Assembly: GCA_030151635.1 (NCBI GenBank)
Contig: JASLDF010000244.1
Location: forward strand, 1 to 10,943
From: Bacteroides sp.
GTDB lineage: Bacteria > Bacteroidota > Bacteroidia > Bacteroidales > Bacteroidaceae
Direction: 5' to 3'
DNA: 10,943 nucleotides
Positions 1 to 10,251 of this stretch are shown here, in pieces. Position 1 is the first letter of the stretch; every line of letters begins with the position of its first letter. Made by a program: the position numbers and the translations under genes. The notes beneath the pieces were generated by a model, which was not told where the DNA came from, did no database searches, and saw only the letters and a list, made by a program, of their open reading frames with translations.

Positions 1-21
1 GACTTTCCCGCAAATAACTAA
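1..21 (+). CDS. rplK: 50S ribosomal protein L11, C-terminal tail (partial)
   Basis: The first 21 bases read in frame as DFPANN followed by TAA, ending 14 nt before the rplA start. L11 of this phylum commonly ends in a short tail resembling GDFP plus a few residues, and rplK directly precedes rplA in nearly all bacteria. L11 is part of the GTPase-associated centre of the large ribosomal subunit. Only six residues are visible, so the call rests mainly on gene order and on the stop codon in a suitable frame. Confidence 0.6.
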   Translation, partial: DFPANN

Positions 22-35
22 AAACTTCAATTATA

Positions 36-734
36 ATGGGAAAACTGACAAAAAATCAAAAATTGGCAGCTGAAAAAATTGAAGCAGGGAAATCATACTC
101 TCTTAAAGAAGCTTCTGAACTAGTAAAAGAAATTACTTTTGCGAAGTTTGATTCTTCTGTAGATATTGATGTGCGTTTAGGTGTTGATCCACGTAAAGCG
201 AACCAAATGGTAAGAGGTGTTGTATCTTTGCCTCATGGTACTGGAAAAGAAACAAGAGTTCTTGTGCTTTGTACTCCAGATGCTGAAGACGCTGCTAAAG
301 AAGCAGGTGCTGACTATGTTGGTCTTGACGAGTATATCGAGAAGATCAAAGGTGGTTGGACTGATATCGACGTTATCATCACTATGCCATCAATTATGGG
401 TAAAATCGGTGCTCTAGGTAGAGTTTTAGGACCTAGAGGTTTAATGCCAAACCCTAAGAGTGGAACTGTGACAATGGATGTTGCTAAAGCTGTTAAAGAA
501 GTTAAACAAGGTAAGATCGACTTTAGAGTTGACAAATCTGGTATTGTTCATACTTCAATTGGTAAAGTTTCGTTTAATGCAAATCAAATCTTTGACAATG
601 CTAAAGAATTTGTTGCTACATTAATCAAGATGAAACCATCTGCAGCAAAAGGAACTTATATTAAGAGTATTTATCTTTCTAGTACAATGAGTAAGGGTAT
701 CAAAATTGACCCTAAATCAGTAGGTGAAATCTAA
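36..734 (+). CDS. rplA: 50S ribosomal protein L1
   Basis: The 232-aa product matches the usual 229-233 aa of bacterial L1. The family signature lies at residues ~131-146 ([16 protein letters not shown]), preceded by the conserved LGRV. Domain I, formed by the N- and C-terminal parts, encloses domain II (roughly residues 70-160), as expected for the two-domain L1 fold. L1 binds 23S rRNA at the mobile L1 stalk and helps move deacylated tRNA out of the E site; in many bacteria it also represses its own operon by binding the mRNA leader. The ATG at 36 gives the correct N-terminus (MGKLTKNQK). The bases before it are A/T-rich with no Shine-Dalgarno motif. It lies 14 nt after the rplK stop and 14 nt before rplJ, so it is co-transcribed. 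Confidence 0.98.
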   Translation: MGKLTKNQKLAAEKIEAGKSYSLKEASELVKEITFAKFDSSVDIDVRLGVDPRKANQMVRGVVSLPHGTGKETRVLVLCTPDAEDAAKEAGADYVGLDEYIEKIKGGWTDIDVIITMPSIMGKIGALGRVLGPRGLMPNPKSGTVTMDVAKAVKEVKQGKIDFRVDKSGIVHTSIGKVSFNANQIFDNAKEFVATLIKMKPSAAKGTYIKSIYLSSTMSKGIKIDPKSVGEI

Positions 735-748
735 TAAAATAGACTAAA

Positions 749-1264
749 ATGAGAAAGGAAGATAAAGGAATTATTATAGAGCAATTAGCTAATTCAATCA
801 AAGAATACGAGCATTTTTACTTAGTTGATACTACAGCTTTAAATTCTGTAGCAACTAGTGAGTTAAGAAGAGCTTGTTTCAAGAAAGAAGTTAAGCTAAT
901 CGTTACCAAGAATACCCTTTTAATTAAGGCTCTTGAAACTATCGAAGGTGTAGATTATTCTCCTCTATTCGCAGTTTTAAAAGGTACTACAGCTGTTATG
1001 TTAACACATGCTGCTAATGTACCAGCTAAAATTATTAAAGAAAGAGCTAAGGATGGTATTCCTGGATTTAAAGCTGCGTATGCAGAAGAAAGTTTCTATG
1101 TAGGTGCTGAACACCTTGAAACTCTTGTTAATATCAAGAGTAAGGATGAGGTTATTGCTGATATTGTTGCGTTGCTACAATCTCCAGCTAAGAACGTTAT
1201 CTCGGCTCTTAAATCAGGTGGTGACACCATTCACGGAGTGTTGAAAACTCTTGGTGATAAATAA
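749..1264 (+). CDS. rplJ: 50S ribosomal protein L10
   Basis: The 171-aa product is close to the ~165-175 aa of bacterial L10. The N-terminal rRNA-binding domain covers about residues 1-130 and includes the family-typical stretch VTKNTLLIKAL (~52-62). The C-terminal helical tail (~132-171) is the part that docks L7/L12 dimers. L10 anchors the L12 stalk to 23S rRNA, where translation factors are recruited. rplL follows immediately, consistent with the stalk-complex partnership. In E. coli and B. subtilis the L10-L12 complex represses this gene pair by binding a structured leader upstream of rplJ. Here only 14 nt separate rplA from rplJ, so no such leader fits in the gap. There is no Shine-Dalgarno motif before the ATG. 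Confidence 0.97.
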   Translation: MRKEDKGIIIEQLANSIKEYEHFYLVDTTALNSVATSELRRACFKKEVKLIVTKNTLLIKALETIEGVDYSPLFAVLKGTTAVMLTHAANVPAKIIKERAKDGIPGFKAAYAEESFYVGAEHLETLVNIKSKDEVIADIVALLQSPAKNVISALKSGGDTIHGVLKTLGDK

Positions 1265-1307
1265 TTAACCAATCAAATAAGTAAATAAACAATAAAATTT
1301 ATACAAA

Positions 1308-1679
1308 ATGGCAGATTTGAAAGCTTTTGCAGAACAACTAGTTAACTTAACAGTAAAAGAAGTTAATGAACTTGCAACTATCCTAAAAGACGAATACGGA
1401 ATCGAACCTGCAGCTGCAGCTGTTGCTGTTGCTGGACCAGCTGCTGCTGGCGCAGCTGAAGAAGAAAAAACTTCTTTTGACGTAGTATTAACTGACGCTG
1501 GTGCAGCTAAACTAAAAGTAGTTAAAGCTGTTAAAGAAGCTTGTGGTTTAGGTTTGAAAGAAGCTAAAGACTTAGTTGATGGTGCTCCTAGCACTGTTAA
1601 AGAAGGTGTAGCTAAAGACGAAGCTGAAGCTTTAAAAGCAACTCTTGAAGAAGCTGGAGCTAAGGTTGAACTTAAATAA
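1308..1679 (+). CDS. rplL: 50S ribosomal protein L7/L12
   Basis: The 123-aa product is acidic and very rich in Ala, Glu and Lys, like all L7/L12 proteins. The N-terminal dimerisation and L10-binding helices are at ~1-33. The Ala/Gly/Pro hinge is at ~34-53. The C-terminal domain at ~54-123 contains the conserved [20 protein letters not shown] (~68-87) that contacts EF-G, EF-Tu, IF2 and release factors. Several dimers sit on L10 in each ribosome, so this protein is needed in excess over its neighbours; the strong hairpin terminator just after the gene fits that need. The upstream 43-nt gap is A/T-rich with no recognisable motif. Confidence 0.98.
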   Translation: MADLKAFAEQLVNLTVKEVNELATILKDEYGIEPAAAAVAVAGPAAAGAAEEEKTSFDVVLTDAGAAKLKVVKAVKEACGLGLKEAKDLVDGAPSTVKEGVAKDEAEALKATLEEAGAKVELK

Positions 1680-1704
1680 GATTTCCCTGTTTATCAGGTA
1701 AAGC

Positions 1705-1740
1705 GGTTAAGAACCCTGTTTTGGGGTTCTTAACCTTTTT
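1705..1740 (+). terminator. Intrinsic terminator / attenuator between rplL and rpoB
   Basis: The arms GGTTAAGAACCC (1705-1716) and GGGTTCTTAACC (1724-1735) form a perfect 12-bp stem with a 7-nt loop (TGTTTTG), followed directly by TTTTT (1736-1740). This is a canonical Rho-independent terminator placed inside an operon. In E. coli the rplL-rpoB junction holds a partial attenuator that lets only a fraction of transcripts continue into rpoBC. A similar role is inferred here, although this hairpin looks stronger. A smaller CCTG/CAGG hairpin (1686-1698) precedes it. Confidence 0.88.
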
Positions 1741-1781
1741 GTGTATATATTTAATATTAAGTTCTTCAAATTCAATAATAG

Positions 1782-4700
1782 ATGTCTTCAAATACTGTAA
1801 ATAATAGAATTAATTTTGCAACGATCAAGAAACCGCTCAAATACCCGGATTTCCTAGACGTGCAACTTAAGTCATTTCATGACTTCCTACAGCTAGATAC
1901 AGCTCCTGAAAAGCGTAAGAAAGAGGGCTTATACAAAGTTTTTGCTGAGAATTTTCCAATTACGGATACAAGAAACAATTTTGTTCTTGAATTCTTAGAC
2001 TATTATATTGACCCTCCTCGCTACTCTATAGACGAGTGTATCGAAAGAGGTTTAACATATAGTGTGCCTTTAAAAGCTAAGCTTAAGTTATATTGTACAG
2101 ATCCTGAACACGAAGATTTCGATACTGTAATACAAGATGTATTCTTAGGGCCTATCCCTTATATGACAGATAAATCAACTTTTGTCATTAACGGAGCGGA
2201 ACGTGTTGTTGTATCACAGCTTCATAGATCTCCAGGTGTGTTCTTTGGACAAAGTGTACATGCTAACGGTACTAAATTGTACTCTGCTCGTATCATCCCA
2301 TTCAAAGGTTCTTGGATTGAGTTTGCTACTGACATTAATAATGTGATGTTTGCTTACATCGATCGTAAGAAAAAATTACCTGTAACTACTTTGCTTCGTG
2401 CAATTGGTTACGAAACAGATAAAGATATTCTTGAGATTTTTAATCTTGCTGAAGAGATTAAGGCCAATAAAACAAACTTGAAGAAGGTTGTTGGTCGTAA
2501 GCTTGCTGCAAGAGTTCTGAAATCTTGGATTGAAGACTTCGTGGATGAAGATACTGGCGAGGTTGTTTCAATCGAACGTAATGAGGTTATCATTGATCGT
2601 GAAACCGAATTAACAGAAGAACATGTAGAGTTAATTCTAGAATCAGGTGTTCCTAATATTCTATTGCATAAGCAAGATGCTCAGCAATCTGATTTTTCAA
2701 TTATCTACAATACACTTCAAAAAGACCCAAGTAACTCTGAAAAAGAGGCTGTACTATATATATATAGACAGTTGCGTAATGCTGATCCTGCTGATGATGC
2801 AAGTGCGCGTGAAGTTATTAACAATCTTTTCTTCTCAGAAAAACGTTATGACTTAGGTACTGTTGGTCGTTATAGAATTAATAAAAAGTTAGGCTTGACA
2901 ACAGATATGGATGTTAAGGTTCTAACTAACGAAGATATTATAGAAATCATCAAATATTTAATTGAGTTGATTAACTCTAAAACTATTGTTGATGATATTG
3001 ACCACTTAAGCAATCGCCGTGTTCGTACCGTTGGTGAACAGCTATCTAACCAATTCTCTATAGGATTGGCTCGTATGGCTAGAACCATTCGTGAGCGTAT
3101 GAATGTTCGTGATAATGAAGTCTTCACTCCTGTAGATTTGATTAATGCTAAGACGATTTCGTCTGTAATTAATTCATTCTTCGGAACGAATGCTCTTTCT
3201 CAGTTCATGGATCAAACAAACCCATTGGCCGAAATTACTCACAAGCGTCGTATGTCGGCTCTTGGACCTGGTGGTCTTTCTAGAGAGCGTGCTGGTTTCG
3301 AGGTTCGTGACGTTCACTATACTCACTATGGTAGATTGTGTCCTATTGAAACTCCTGAGGGACCTAATATTGGACTTATATCTTCCCTGTGTGTATATGC
3401 TAAAATTAATGAATTAGGGTTTATCGAAACACCATACCGTACTGTTAAAGATGGTATTGTAGATGTTTCTGAAGATGGTGTTATTTTCTTATCTGCAGAA
3501 GAAGAGGAAAATAAGATTATCGCTCAAGGTAATGCTGTTCTTAATGATGAAGGTAAATTTGTAAATGACAGAATTAAAGCTCGTCTGGAAGCTGATTATC
3601 CTGTAGTTGAGCCAAACGAGGTTGATTTGATGGACGTTGCTCCTCAACAAATTGCTTCGATTGCTGCTTCTTTAATTCCTTTCTTAGAGAATGATGATGC
3701 TAACCGTGCTTTGATGGGATCTAACATGATGCGCCAAGCTGTTCCGTTGTTGAAGAGTGAAGCTCCTATTGTTGGTACTGGTATTGAACGACAGTTAGTA
3801 ACTGATTCAAGAACGCAAATAGCTGCTAGTGGAGCTGGTATTGTTGAATTCGTAGATGCTAAATCTATCCACGTTCTTTATGATCGTACGGAAGAAGAAG
3901 AGTTCGTAAGTTTTGAGCCTGCACTTAAAATCTACAATTTACCTAAATTCCTGAAGACTAATCAAAGTATGACTATCGATTTGCGTCCAATTTGTAAAGT
4001 TGGTCAACGAGTTGAAAAAGGAGAAATACTTACTGAAGGTTATTCTACAGAAAATGGGGAATTAGCTCTAGGAAAAAACCTTGTAGTCGCGTATATGCCT
4101 TGGAAAGGATATAACTATGAGGATGCGATTGTACTAAATGAGCGAATTGTTCGTGAAGATGTGTTGACATCTGTTCATGTTGATGAATATACATTAGAAG
4201 TTCGTGAAACAAAACGAGGAATGGAAGAGTTGACTTCTGATATTCCTAACGTTTCTGAAGAAGCTACTAAAGATCTTGATGAAAATGGAATTGTTCGTGT
4301 TGGTGCACGCATCAAACCAGGTGACATTATGATTGGTAAGATTACACCGAAAGGTGAGTCTGATCCTTCTCCTGAAGAAAAACTTCTTCGTGCTATTTTT
4401 GGTGATAAAGCTGGTGATGTTAAAGATGCTTCTTTGAAAGCTTCTCCTTCATTGAGTGGTGTGGTTATCGATAAGAAGCTATTCTCTCGTGTAATGAAGA
4501 ATCGTTCATCTAAGAAAGCTGATAAAGCAGTTGTTGCTAAGATTGAGGAAGAATTCCAAGAGCAATTTGACGAAATCAGATCTATTTTAATTCAAAAACT
4601 GATTAAGTTAACTGATGATCAAGTTTCTGCTGGTGTTAAAGACTTCTTAGGCGCTGAAATCATTTCTAAAGGTGCTAGATTCTCTGCTCCAGATTTCGCA

Positions 4701-5594
4701 AATTTAGATTTCGAAGGTGTTGAATTGAGTAATTGGACTGATGATTCTCATGTAAATAAGATGATTCGTGATTTGATTATTAATTACCTTAAGAAATATA
4801 AAGAACTTGATGCTGAACTTAAACGTCGCAACTTTGCTATTACTATTGGTGATGAGTTACCAGCTGGTATCATTCAAATGGCCAAAGTAAGCATTGCGAA
4901 GAAACGTAAGATTGGTGTTGGTGATAAGATGGCGGGTCGTCATGGTAATAAGGGTATTGTTTCTCGTATTGTACGTCAAGAAGACATGCCGTTCTTGTCT
5001 GATGGTACTCCTGTTGACATCGTGTTGAATCCTCTTGGTGTACCTTCTCGTATGAACTTAGGTCAGATTTTTGAAGCTGTTCTTGGTTCTGCAGGAAAGA
5101 AATTAGGCGTTAAATTTGCAACTCCTATTTTCGATGGTGCAACTCTTGAAGATATTACAGAGTGGACAGATAAAGCTGAATTACCACGTTTTGGTAAAAC
5201 ATACTTATTCGATGGTGGAACAGGTGAACCTTTCGATCAACCAGCTACTGTTGGTGTAACTTATATGCTTAAGTTAGGTCACATGGTTGAAGATAAAATG
5301 CACGCTCGTTCTATTGGTCCTTACTCTTTAATCACTCAACAACCATTGGGTGGTAAAGCACAATTTGGTGGTCAACGTTTTGGTGAGATGGAGGTTTGGG
5401 CTCTAGAAGCATTTGGAGCATCTCATATCTTACAAGAAATCTTGACTATTAAATCGGATGATGTTATTGGTCGTTCTAAGGCTTATGAAGCTATTGTTAA
5501 GGGTGAACCAATGCCACAACCGGGCATTCCAGAATCTCTTAATGTATTATTACATGAGTTGAGAGGTCTAGGTCTAAGTATACACCTAGAGTAA
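1782..5594 (+). CDS. rpoB: DNA-directed RNA polymerase subunit beta
   Basis: The 1270-aa product has the usual beta-subunit length for this phylum. It forms one pincer of RNA polymerase and half of the active site. The rifampicin-binding cluster lies around residues 468-501, with D477, H487, R490 and S492 matching E. coli D516, H526, R529 and S531, so common resistance substitutions are absent. NYEDAI (E780, D781 = E. coli E813, D814) and [12 protein letters not shown] (K1049, K1057 = E. coli K1065, K1073) contact the RNA 3' end and NTP. The region at ~885-1020, charged and helical, replaces the variable E. coli insertion (SI2) between these motifs. The C-terminal clamp segment ([15 protein letters not shown], then ...LGLSIHLE) is complete. 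The ATG at 1782 follows an A/T-rich leader without Shine-Dalgarno motif, 41 nt after the attenuator T-run. A (TA)6 run at 2755-2766 lies inside the gene in frame. Confidence 0.99.
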   Translation: MSSNTVNNRINFATIKKPLKYPDFLDVQLKSFHDFLQLDTAPEKRKKEGLYKVFAENFPITDTRNNFVLEFLDYYIDPPRYSIDECIERGLTYSVPLKAKLKLYCTDPEHEDFDTVIQDVFLGPIPYMTDKSTFVINGAERVVVSQLHRSPGVFFGQSVHANGTKLYSARIIPFKGSWIEFATDINNVMFAYIDRKKKLPVTTLLRAIGYETDKDILEIFNLAEEIKANKTNLKKVVGRKLAARVLKSWIEDFVDEDTGEVVSIERNEVIIDRETELTEEHVELILESGVPNILLHKQDAQQSDFSIIYNTLQKDPSNSEKEAVLYIYRQLRNADPADDASAREVINNLFFSEKRYDLGTVGRYRINKKLGLTTDMDVKVLTNEDIIEIIKYLIELINSKTIVDDIDHLSNRRVRTVGEQLSNQFSIGLARMARTIRERMNVRDNEVFTPVDLINAKTISSVINSFFGTNALSQFMDQTNPLAEITHKRRMSALGPGGLSRERAGFEVRDVHYTHYGRLCPIETPEGPNIGLISSLCVYAKINELGFIETPYRTVKDGIVDVSEDGVIFLSAEEEENKIIAQGNAVLNDEGKFVNDRIKARLEADYPVVEPNEVDLMDVAPQQIASIAASLIPFLENDDANRALMGSNMMRQAVPLLKSEAPIVGTGIERQLVTDSRTQIAASGAGIVEFVDAKSIHVLYDRTEEEEFVSFEPALKIYNLPKFLKTNQSMTIDLRPICKVGQRVEKGEILTEGYSTENGELALGKNLVVAYMPWKGYNYEDAIVLNERIVREDVLTSVHVDEYTLEVRETKRGMEELTSDIPNVSEEATKDLDENGIVRVGARIKPGDIMIGKITPKGESDPSPEEKLLRAIFGDKAGDVKDASLKASPSLSGVVIDKKLFSRVMKNRSSKKADKAVVAKIEEEFQEQFDEIRSILIQKLIKLTDDQVSAGVKDFLGAEIISKGARFSAPDFANLDFEGVELSNWTDDSHVNKMIRDLIINYLKKYKELDAELKRRNFAITIGDELPAGIIQMAKVSIAKKRKIGVGDKMAGRHGNKGIVSRIVRQEDMPFLSDGTPVDIVLNPLGVPSRMNLGQIFEAVLGSAGKKLGVKFATPIFDGATLEDITEWTDKAELPRFGKTYLFDGGTGEPFDQPATVGVTYMLKLGHMVEDKMHARSIGPYSLITQQPLGGKAQFGGQRFGEMEVWALEAFGASHILQEILTIKSDDVIGRSKAYEAIVKGEPMPQPGIPESLNVLLHELRGLGLSIHLE

Positions 5595-5605
5595 TATAAA
5601 ATATT

Positions 5606-5637
5606 TGTGAAGGGTAGTTTGATTCTACCCTTCTACA
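5606..5637 (+). other. RNA hairpin in the rpoB-rpoC gap, no U-tract
   Basis: GAAGGGTAG (5609-5617) and CTACCCTTC (5625-5633) form a perfect 9-bp stem with a 7-nt loop (TTTGATT). Allowing one bulged T (5634), three more pairs (TGT/ACA) extend it to 5606-5637. The following bases (TACATCTTTATC) lack a T-run, so it is not a standard terminator. It occupies much of the 80-nt gap and ends about 37 nt before the rpoC start. A role in mRNA processing, stability or separating translation of the two cistrons is possible but inferred. Confidence 0.7.
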
Positions 5638-5674
5638 TCTTTATCTAGTTCAAAACTTTCAATATTATAATTAT

Positions 5675-8600
5675 ATGGCTTTTAGAAAAGAGAATAAGAT
5701 AAGAAGCAATTTCTCGAAAATCTCAATTGGATTGGCTTCTCCAGAAGAGATCCTTGAAAATTCGAGTGGCGAAGTTTTAAAGCCTGAAACCATCAATTAT
5801 CGTACCTACAAACCCGAGAGAGATGGCTTATTCTGTGAACGTATTTTCGGACCTATCAAAGACTACGAATGTCACTGTGGTAAATACAAGCGTATTAGAT
5901 ACAAAGGTATTGTCTGCGACAGATGTGGTGTTGAGGTAACAGAAAAGAAAGTTCGTCGTGAACGTATGGGACACATTCATTTGGTTGTTCCTGTTGCTCA
6001 CATTTGGTATTTCCGTTCTTTACCAAACAAAATCGGTTATTTATTAGGTCTTCCTACTAAAAAACTAGATTCTATTATATACTACGAGCGTTATGTAGTG
6101 ATTCAGCCTGGTATCAAAGCTAGTGATGAACTAAAAGAGTATGATCTTATCACAGAAGATGAATATCTTGATATTCTTGAATCTCTTCCACAAGAGAATC
6201 AATATCTGGATGATACAGATCCTAACAAGTTTATTGCTAAAATGGGTGCTGATGCTGTCTACGACTTATTAGCTCGTCTTGACTTAGATACTTTGTCTTA
6301 TGATTTAAGAGATAAAGCTAGCAATGATACTTCTCAACAACGTAAAAATGATGCATTGAAGCGTCTTCAAGTTGTTGAGTCTTTCCGTGCTTCTCGTGGT
6401 AGAAACAAACCTGAATGGATGATTGTGAAAGTAGTTCCAGTTATTCCACCAGAATTGCGTCCACTAGTTCCATTGGATGGAGGTCGTTTTGCAACTTCTG
6501 ACTTAAATGATCTATATCGTCGAGTTATTATTCGTAACAACCGATTGAAGAGATTAATTGAGATTAAAGCTCCTGAGGTAATTTTACGTAATGAAAAACG
6601 TATGCTTCAAGAGTCTGTAGACTCTTTATTCGACAACTCTCGTAAATCAAGTGCTGTTAAGACTGATGCTAATCGTCCTTTGAAATCTCTGAGCGATAGC
6701 TTAAAAGGTAAACAAGGTCGTTTCCGTCAAAACTTACTTGGTAAACGTGTTGACTATTCTGCTCGTTCGGTAATCGTCGTAGGTCCAGAATTAAGAATGC
6801 ACGAATGTGGTATCCCTAAATTAATGGCTGCAGAGCTTTTCAAACCATTTATTATTCGTAAACTTATCGAACGTGGTATTGTTAAGACTGTTAAATCAGC
6901 AAAGAAAATTGTTGATAGAAAAGAACCTATTATTTGGGATATTCTTGAACACGTGATGAAAGGACACCCTGTGTTACTTAACCGTGCTCCGACTCTTCAC
7001 CGTTTAGGTATTCAAGCGTTCCAACCAAAAATGATTGAAGGTAAAGCTATTCAACTTCACCCATTGGCTTGTACTGCGTTCAATGCCGATTTCGATGGTG
7101 ACCAGATGGCTGTTCACTTACCTTTGAGTAATGAAGCTGTTCTTGAAGCTCAACTATTAATGTTAGCTTCTCACAATATTTTGAACCCTGCTAATGGTGC
7201 TCCGATTACTGTTCCTTCTCAGGATATGGTATTGGGTCTATATTACATTACTAAACTTCGTACGGGTGGTAAAGGGGAAGGTTTAACTTTTTATGGTGCA
7301 GAAGAAGCAACTATTGCCTACAATGAAGGTAAAGTTGATATTCATTCTCCAATTAAAGTAATCGTTCCAGACCTTGACGAAAATGGTAATATTGTTAATG
7401 TAATGCGTGAAACGTCTGTTGGTCGTGTTATTGTTAACGAAATTGTACCAGAAGAAGTTGGTTATATTAACACTGTTATTTCTAAGAAATCGCTTCGTGA
7501 TATCATCGGTAGAGTTATTAAAGTATGTGGTGTTGCCCGTACTGCTGATTTCCTTGATGGTATTAAGAACTTAGGTTATAAAATGGCCTTCAAAGGTGGA
7601 TTGTCGTTCAACTTGGATGATATCATTATTCCTAAGGAAAAAGAAGAGCTTGTTAAGCGTGGTTACGAAGAGGTAGAGCAAGTTATTAGTAACTATAACA
7701 TGGGTTTCATTACTAATAATGAACGTTACAACCAAGTAATTGATATTTGGACACATGTAAATAGTGAGCTGTCAAATATTTTGATGAACACTATTTCTAC
7801 TGATGATCAAGGATTCAATGCTGTTTATATGATGCTTGATTCTGGTGCCCGTGGTTCTAGAGAACAAATTCGTCAGTTATCAGGTATGCGTGGTTTGATG
7901 GCTAAGCCTCAAAAAGCTGGTGCAGAAGGTGGACAAATTATTGAAAACCCTATTCTTTCTAACTTTAAAGAAGGACTTTCAGTACTTGAGTACTTTATTT
8001 CAACCCACGGTGCTCGTAAAGGTCTTGCCGATACGGCTCTTAAAACAGCGGATGCTGGTTATTTGACTCGTCGTCTAGTTGACGTTTCTCATGATGTGAT
8101 TATTAACGAAGAAGATTGTGGTACTTTGCGTGGTCTTGAGTGTACATCACTTAAGAATAATGATGAGGTAATTGCAACTTTATTCGAAAGAATTCTAGGT
8201 AGAGTTTCTGTTCACGATGTAATTAATCCTTCTACAGGAGAATTAATTGTTGCAGGTGGTCAAGAAATTACTGAGGAAATTGCCCTTGAAATTGAAAATT
8301 CACCAATCGAAACTGTTGAAATTCGCTCAGTGTTGACTTGTGAATCTAAAAAAGGAGTTTGTGCTAAGTGTTATGGACGTAACCTTGCTACCAATAGAAT
8401 GGTACAAAGGGGTGAAGCCGTTGGTGTTGTTGCTGCTCAATCAATTGGTGAGCCAGGTACACAGTTGACGCTTCGTACTTTCCATGCTGGGGGTACTGCT
8501 TCGAACATTGCAGCTAATGCAACTATCAAGGTTAAAAATAAATCTCGTCTTGAGTTCGAAGAACTTAGAACAGTTGATACTGTAGATGATCAAGGCAATA

Positions 8601-9958
8601 AAGGTCAAGTGGTAGTCAGTCGTCTTGCAGAAGTGCGCTTCGTTGATGTTAATACTGGCATAGCATTGTCAACTCACAATATTCCTTATGGTTCGTTGTT
8701 ATATGCAGCACCTGATGATGTTGTTGAAAAAGGAACTATGATTGCTAAGTGGGATCCATTTAATGCTGTTATTATCACTGAAGCTTCTGGTAAGATTCAG
8801 TTCGAAGATATGGTAGAGGGTGTTACTTACAAGGTAGAATCTGATGAAGCTACAGGTCTTCGCGAGGTTATTATTATTGAGACTAAAGATAAAACTAAAA
8901 TTCCTTCAGCTCATATTGTTGATGAATCTGGCGATATCGTAAGAACATATAACTTACCAGTAGGTGGTCACATTGTTGTAGAAGACAAGGCTAAAGTAAA
9001 AGCTGGTGAGATTATTGTTAAGATTCCTAGAGCGGTTGGTAAAGCTGGTGATATTACCGGTGGTCTTCCACGTGTAACCGAGTTGTTTGAGGCTCGTAAT
9101 CCATCTAACCCTGCTGTCGTTTCTGAAATTGACGGACAGATTGCAATGGGTAAAATTAAACGTGGTAACCGTGAAGTAGTTGTTACAACCAAAACAGGTG
9201 AGGTTAAGAAATACCTTGTACCATTGTCTCGTCAAATTCTTGTTCAAGAAAATGACTACGTGCGTGCTGGTACTCCTCTTTCTGATGGTGCTACAACTCC
9301 TGCTGATATCTTGGCAATTAAAGGACCTACTGCTGTTCAAGAATACATTGTTAATGAAGTACAAGACGTTTACCGTCTACAAGGTGTGAAGATTAATGAT
9401 AAACACTTTGAAATCATTGTTCGTCAAATGATGCGTAAAGTAGCTATTGATGAATCTGGTGATACTATGTTCTTGGAAAAAGAAATAGTTGACAAGATTG
9501 ACTTCATGGAAGAAAATGATCGTATTTGGGGTAAGAAAGTGGTTGTTGATGCTGGTGATTCTGAAGTATTGAAAAAGGGTCAAATCGTTACTTCTCGTAA
9601 GTTACGTGATGAAAATAGTAAATTGAAACGTCGTGACATGAAAACTGTTGCTGTACGTGATGCTATTCCTGCAACTTCAACTCAGATTCTACAAGGTATC
9701 ACACGTGCTGCTCTACAAACTAAGAGCTTCATGTCTGCTGCATCTTTCCAAGAAACAACTAAGGTTCTTAATGACGCTGCAATTAATGGTAAGGTTGATA
9801 AACTTGAAGGTATGAAAGAGAACGTAATTTGCGGTCACTTAATTCCTGCTGGTACTGGTCAACGTGAATTCCAGAAAATTGTTGTTGGTTCTCGTGAAGA
9901 GTATGATCGTGTTTTAGCAAACAAAAAAACCGTAACAGATTACAAAGAGGTTCAATAA
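5675..9958 (+). CDS. rpoC: DNA-directed RNA polymerase subunit beta'
   Basis: The 1427-aa product is full length for a Bacteroidota beta' subunit (E. coli 1407). The N-terminal zinc ribbon has C66, C68, C81 and C84. [13 protein letters not shown] (D360) and [15 protein letters not shown] (from R437) lead to the catalytic loop NADFDGD, whose D472, D474 and D476 hold the active-site magnesium. The bridge helix lies at ~774-805 ([21 protein letters not shown]). A second zinc site uses C815, C889, C896 and C899. The trigger loop [15 protein letters not shown] starts at S923. L933 replaces the E. coli trigger-loop Met, and H937 matches H936. A long beta-rich insertion (~944-1124) interrupts the trigger loop, like SI3 of Gram-negative enzymes, before [19 protein letters not shown] (from G1125). 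The gene lies 80 nt after rpoB, is co-transcribed with it, and is followed by a strong terminator. There is no Shine-Dalgarno motif before the ATG. Confidence 0.99.
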   Translation: MAFRKENKIRSNFSKISIGLASPEEILENSSGEVLKPETINYRTYKPERDGLFCERIFGPIKDYECHCGKYKRIRYKGIVCDRCGVEVTEKKVRRERMGHIHLVVPVAHIWYFRSLPNKIGYLLGLPTKKLDSIIYYERYVVIQPGIKASDELKEYDLITEDEYLDILESLPQENQYLDDTDPNKFIAKMGADAVYDLLARLDLDTLSYDLRDKASNDTSQQRKNDALKRLQVVESFRASRGRNKPEWMIVKVVPVIPPELRPLVPLDGGRFATSDLNDLYRRVIIRNNRLKRLIEIKAPEVILRNEKRMLQESVDSLFDNSRKSSAVKTDANRPLKSLSDSLKGKQGRFRQNLLGKRVDYSARSVIVVGPELRMHECGIPKLMAAELFKPFIIRKLIERGIVKTVKSAKKIVDRKEPIIWDILEHVMKGHPVLLNRAPTLHRLGIQAFQPKMIEGKAIQLHPLACTAFNADFDGDQMAVHLPLSNEAVLEAQLLMLASHNILNPANGAPITVPSQDMVLGLYYITKLRTGGKGEGLTFYGAEEATIAYNEGKVDIHSPIKVIVPDLDENGNIVNVMRETSVGRVIVNEIVPEEVGYINTVISKKSLRDIIGRVIKVCGVARTADFLDGIKNLGYKMAFKGGLSFNLDDIIIPKEKEELVKRGYEEVEQVISNYNMGFITNNERYNQVIDIWTHVNSELSNILMNTISTDDQGFNAVYMMLDSGARGSREQIRQLSGMRGLMAKPQKAGAEGGQIIENPILSNFKEGLSVLEYFISTHGARKGLADTALKTADAGYLTRRLVDVSHDVIINEEDCGTLRGLECTSLKNNDEVIATLFERILGRVSVHDVINPSTGELIVAGGQEITEEIALEIENSPIETVEIRSVLTCESKKGVCAKCYGRNLATNRMVQRGEAVGVVAAQSIGEPGTQLTLRTFHAGGTASNIAANATIKVKNKSRLEFEELRTVDTVDDQGNKGQVVVSRLAEVRFVDVNTGIALSTHNIPYGSLLYAAPDDVVEKGTMIAKWDPFNAVIITEASGKIQFEDMVEGVTYKVESDEATGLREVIIIETKDKTKIPSAHIVDESGDIVRTYNLPVGGHIVVEDKAKVKAGEIIVKIPRAVGKAGDITGGLPRVTELFEARNPSNPAVVSEIDGQIAMGKIKRGNREVVVTTKTGEVKKYLVPLSRQILVQENDYVRAGTPLSDGATTPADILAIKGPTAVQEYIVNEVQDVYRLQGVKINDKHFEIIVRQMMRKVAIDESGDTMFLEKEIVDKIDFMEENDRIWGKKVVVDAGDSEVLKKGQIVTSRKLRDENSKLKRRDMKTVAVRDAIPATSTQILQGITRAALQTKSFMSAASFQETTKVLNDAAINGKVDKLEGMKENVICGHLIPAGTGQREFQKIVVGSREEYDRVLANKKTVTDYKEVQ

Positions 9959-9980
9959 CCTTTTTAATCCAAATATATTT

Positions 9981-10016
9981 AAGGCGTGAGAAGAGTTTCT
10001 TCTCACGCCTTTTTTT
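9981..10016 (+). terminator. Intrinsic terminator of the rpoBC operon
   Basis: The arms AAGGCGTGAGAAGA (9981-9994) and TCTTCTCACGCCTT (9998-10011) pair perfectly over 14 bp with a 3-nt loop (GTT). The 3' arm merges into a run of seven T (10010-10016). It starts 22 nt after the rpoC stop codon. It is a textbook Rho-independent terminator and marks the operon end. Read on the - strand the stem is followed only by TTAAATATATTT, a poor U-tract, so it is mainly unidirectional. Confidence 0.95.
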
Positions 10017-10025
10017 ATTCCGTAT

Positions 10026-10050
10026 TGTCTCGTCCACCAATATCGTTACA
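10026..10050 (+). repeat. Left terminal inverted repeat
   Basis: It reads TGTCTCGTC, then a 9-nt spacer CACCAATAT, then CGTTACA. The two perfect blocks match the right end in inverted orientation at identical spacing. Two conserved blocks per end suggest an outer cleavage part and an inner protein-binding part, as in many IS ends; that assignment is inferred. The three bases just outside (10023-10025) are TAT. Confidence 0.7.
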
Positions 10051-10223
10051 GAGGCCGCACACACTTATAATACTAAAAGACCACATTAGTCTTGTAATAC
10101 GAAAAAAACAGAACAAATGCATACTCTAAATCTAATATAAGTTAGAACGTAAAGAAACAATGATAGTTGCCGAGAGAACCTAGCTGCTACCATATTAATT
10201 GTGAATATATTGTTCAATAAATA

Positions 10224-10248
10224 TGTAACGCTTATGTACGACGAGACA
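10224..10248 (-). repeat. Right terminal inverted repeat
   Basis: On the - strand it reads TGTCTCGTC, spacer GTACATAAG, then CGTTACA. It matches the left end at 9/9, 3/9 and 7/7 positions. The bases just outside on the + strand (10249-10251) are TAT, duplicating the left flank. Confidence 0.7.
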
Positions 10249-10251
10249 TAT

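Larger units (their letters stand above)
10026..10248. mobile_element. MITE-like element / IS shell with terminal inverted repeats and TAT target duplication
   Basis: This 223-bp block fills half of the 442-nt gap between rpoC and prfB. Its two ends are 25-bp imperfect inverted repeats, identical at 19 of 25 positions. The outer 9 bp (TGTCTCGTC) and inner 7 bp (CGTTACA) are perfect, and in both ends they are separated by the same 9-nt divergent spacer. The ends start TG and finish CA, and TAT is present immediately outside both (10023-10025 and 10249-10251), like a 3-bp target duplication. TG...CA ends with 3-bp duplications are typical of IS3-family elements, though other families share one of these traits. 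The interior is AT-rich and has no transposase-like ORF, so it would be non-autonomous. It sits 9 bp past the rpoC terminator T-run, where it disrupts no gene. Alternative: the paired ends form the closing stem of a structured RNA; the TAT duplication favours mobility. Confidence 0.6.

Noticed and set aside
2755..2766. (TA)6 tract inside rpoB as a possible phase-variable site
   Set aside because: Slippage by one unit would frameshift an essential gene. The tract is in frame and encodes ordinary beta-subunit residues.
3183..3284. Rifampicin-resistance substitutions in the RpoB cluster
   Set aside because: The key positions (D477, H487, R490, S492) are wild type. The few differences from E. 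coli (for example T479, A483, M491) look like ordinary family variation.
5618..5649. Promoter for rpoC in the rpoB-rpoC gap (TTTG at 5618-5621, then TATCTAGT at 5642-5649)
   Set aside because: Spacing is right but the -7 box matches only half of TAnnTTTG, and the TTTG lies in the hairpin loop.
8954..9364. 136-codon antisense ORF inside rpoC
   Set aside because: A shadow of the conserved beta' coding frame; the product is not protein-like in composition and matches no family I know.
9783..10064. 93-codon ORF on the - strand overlapping the rpoC 3' end
   Set aside because: It runs antisense through conserved rpoC codons and the terminator stem; its composition reflects the overlapped sequence rather than a protein.
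10026..10248. tmRNA, RNase P RNA or tRNA in the gap
   Set aside because: No tRNA-like acceptor or T-loop, no tag ORF, and none of the conserved RNase P core motifs seen on either strand.
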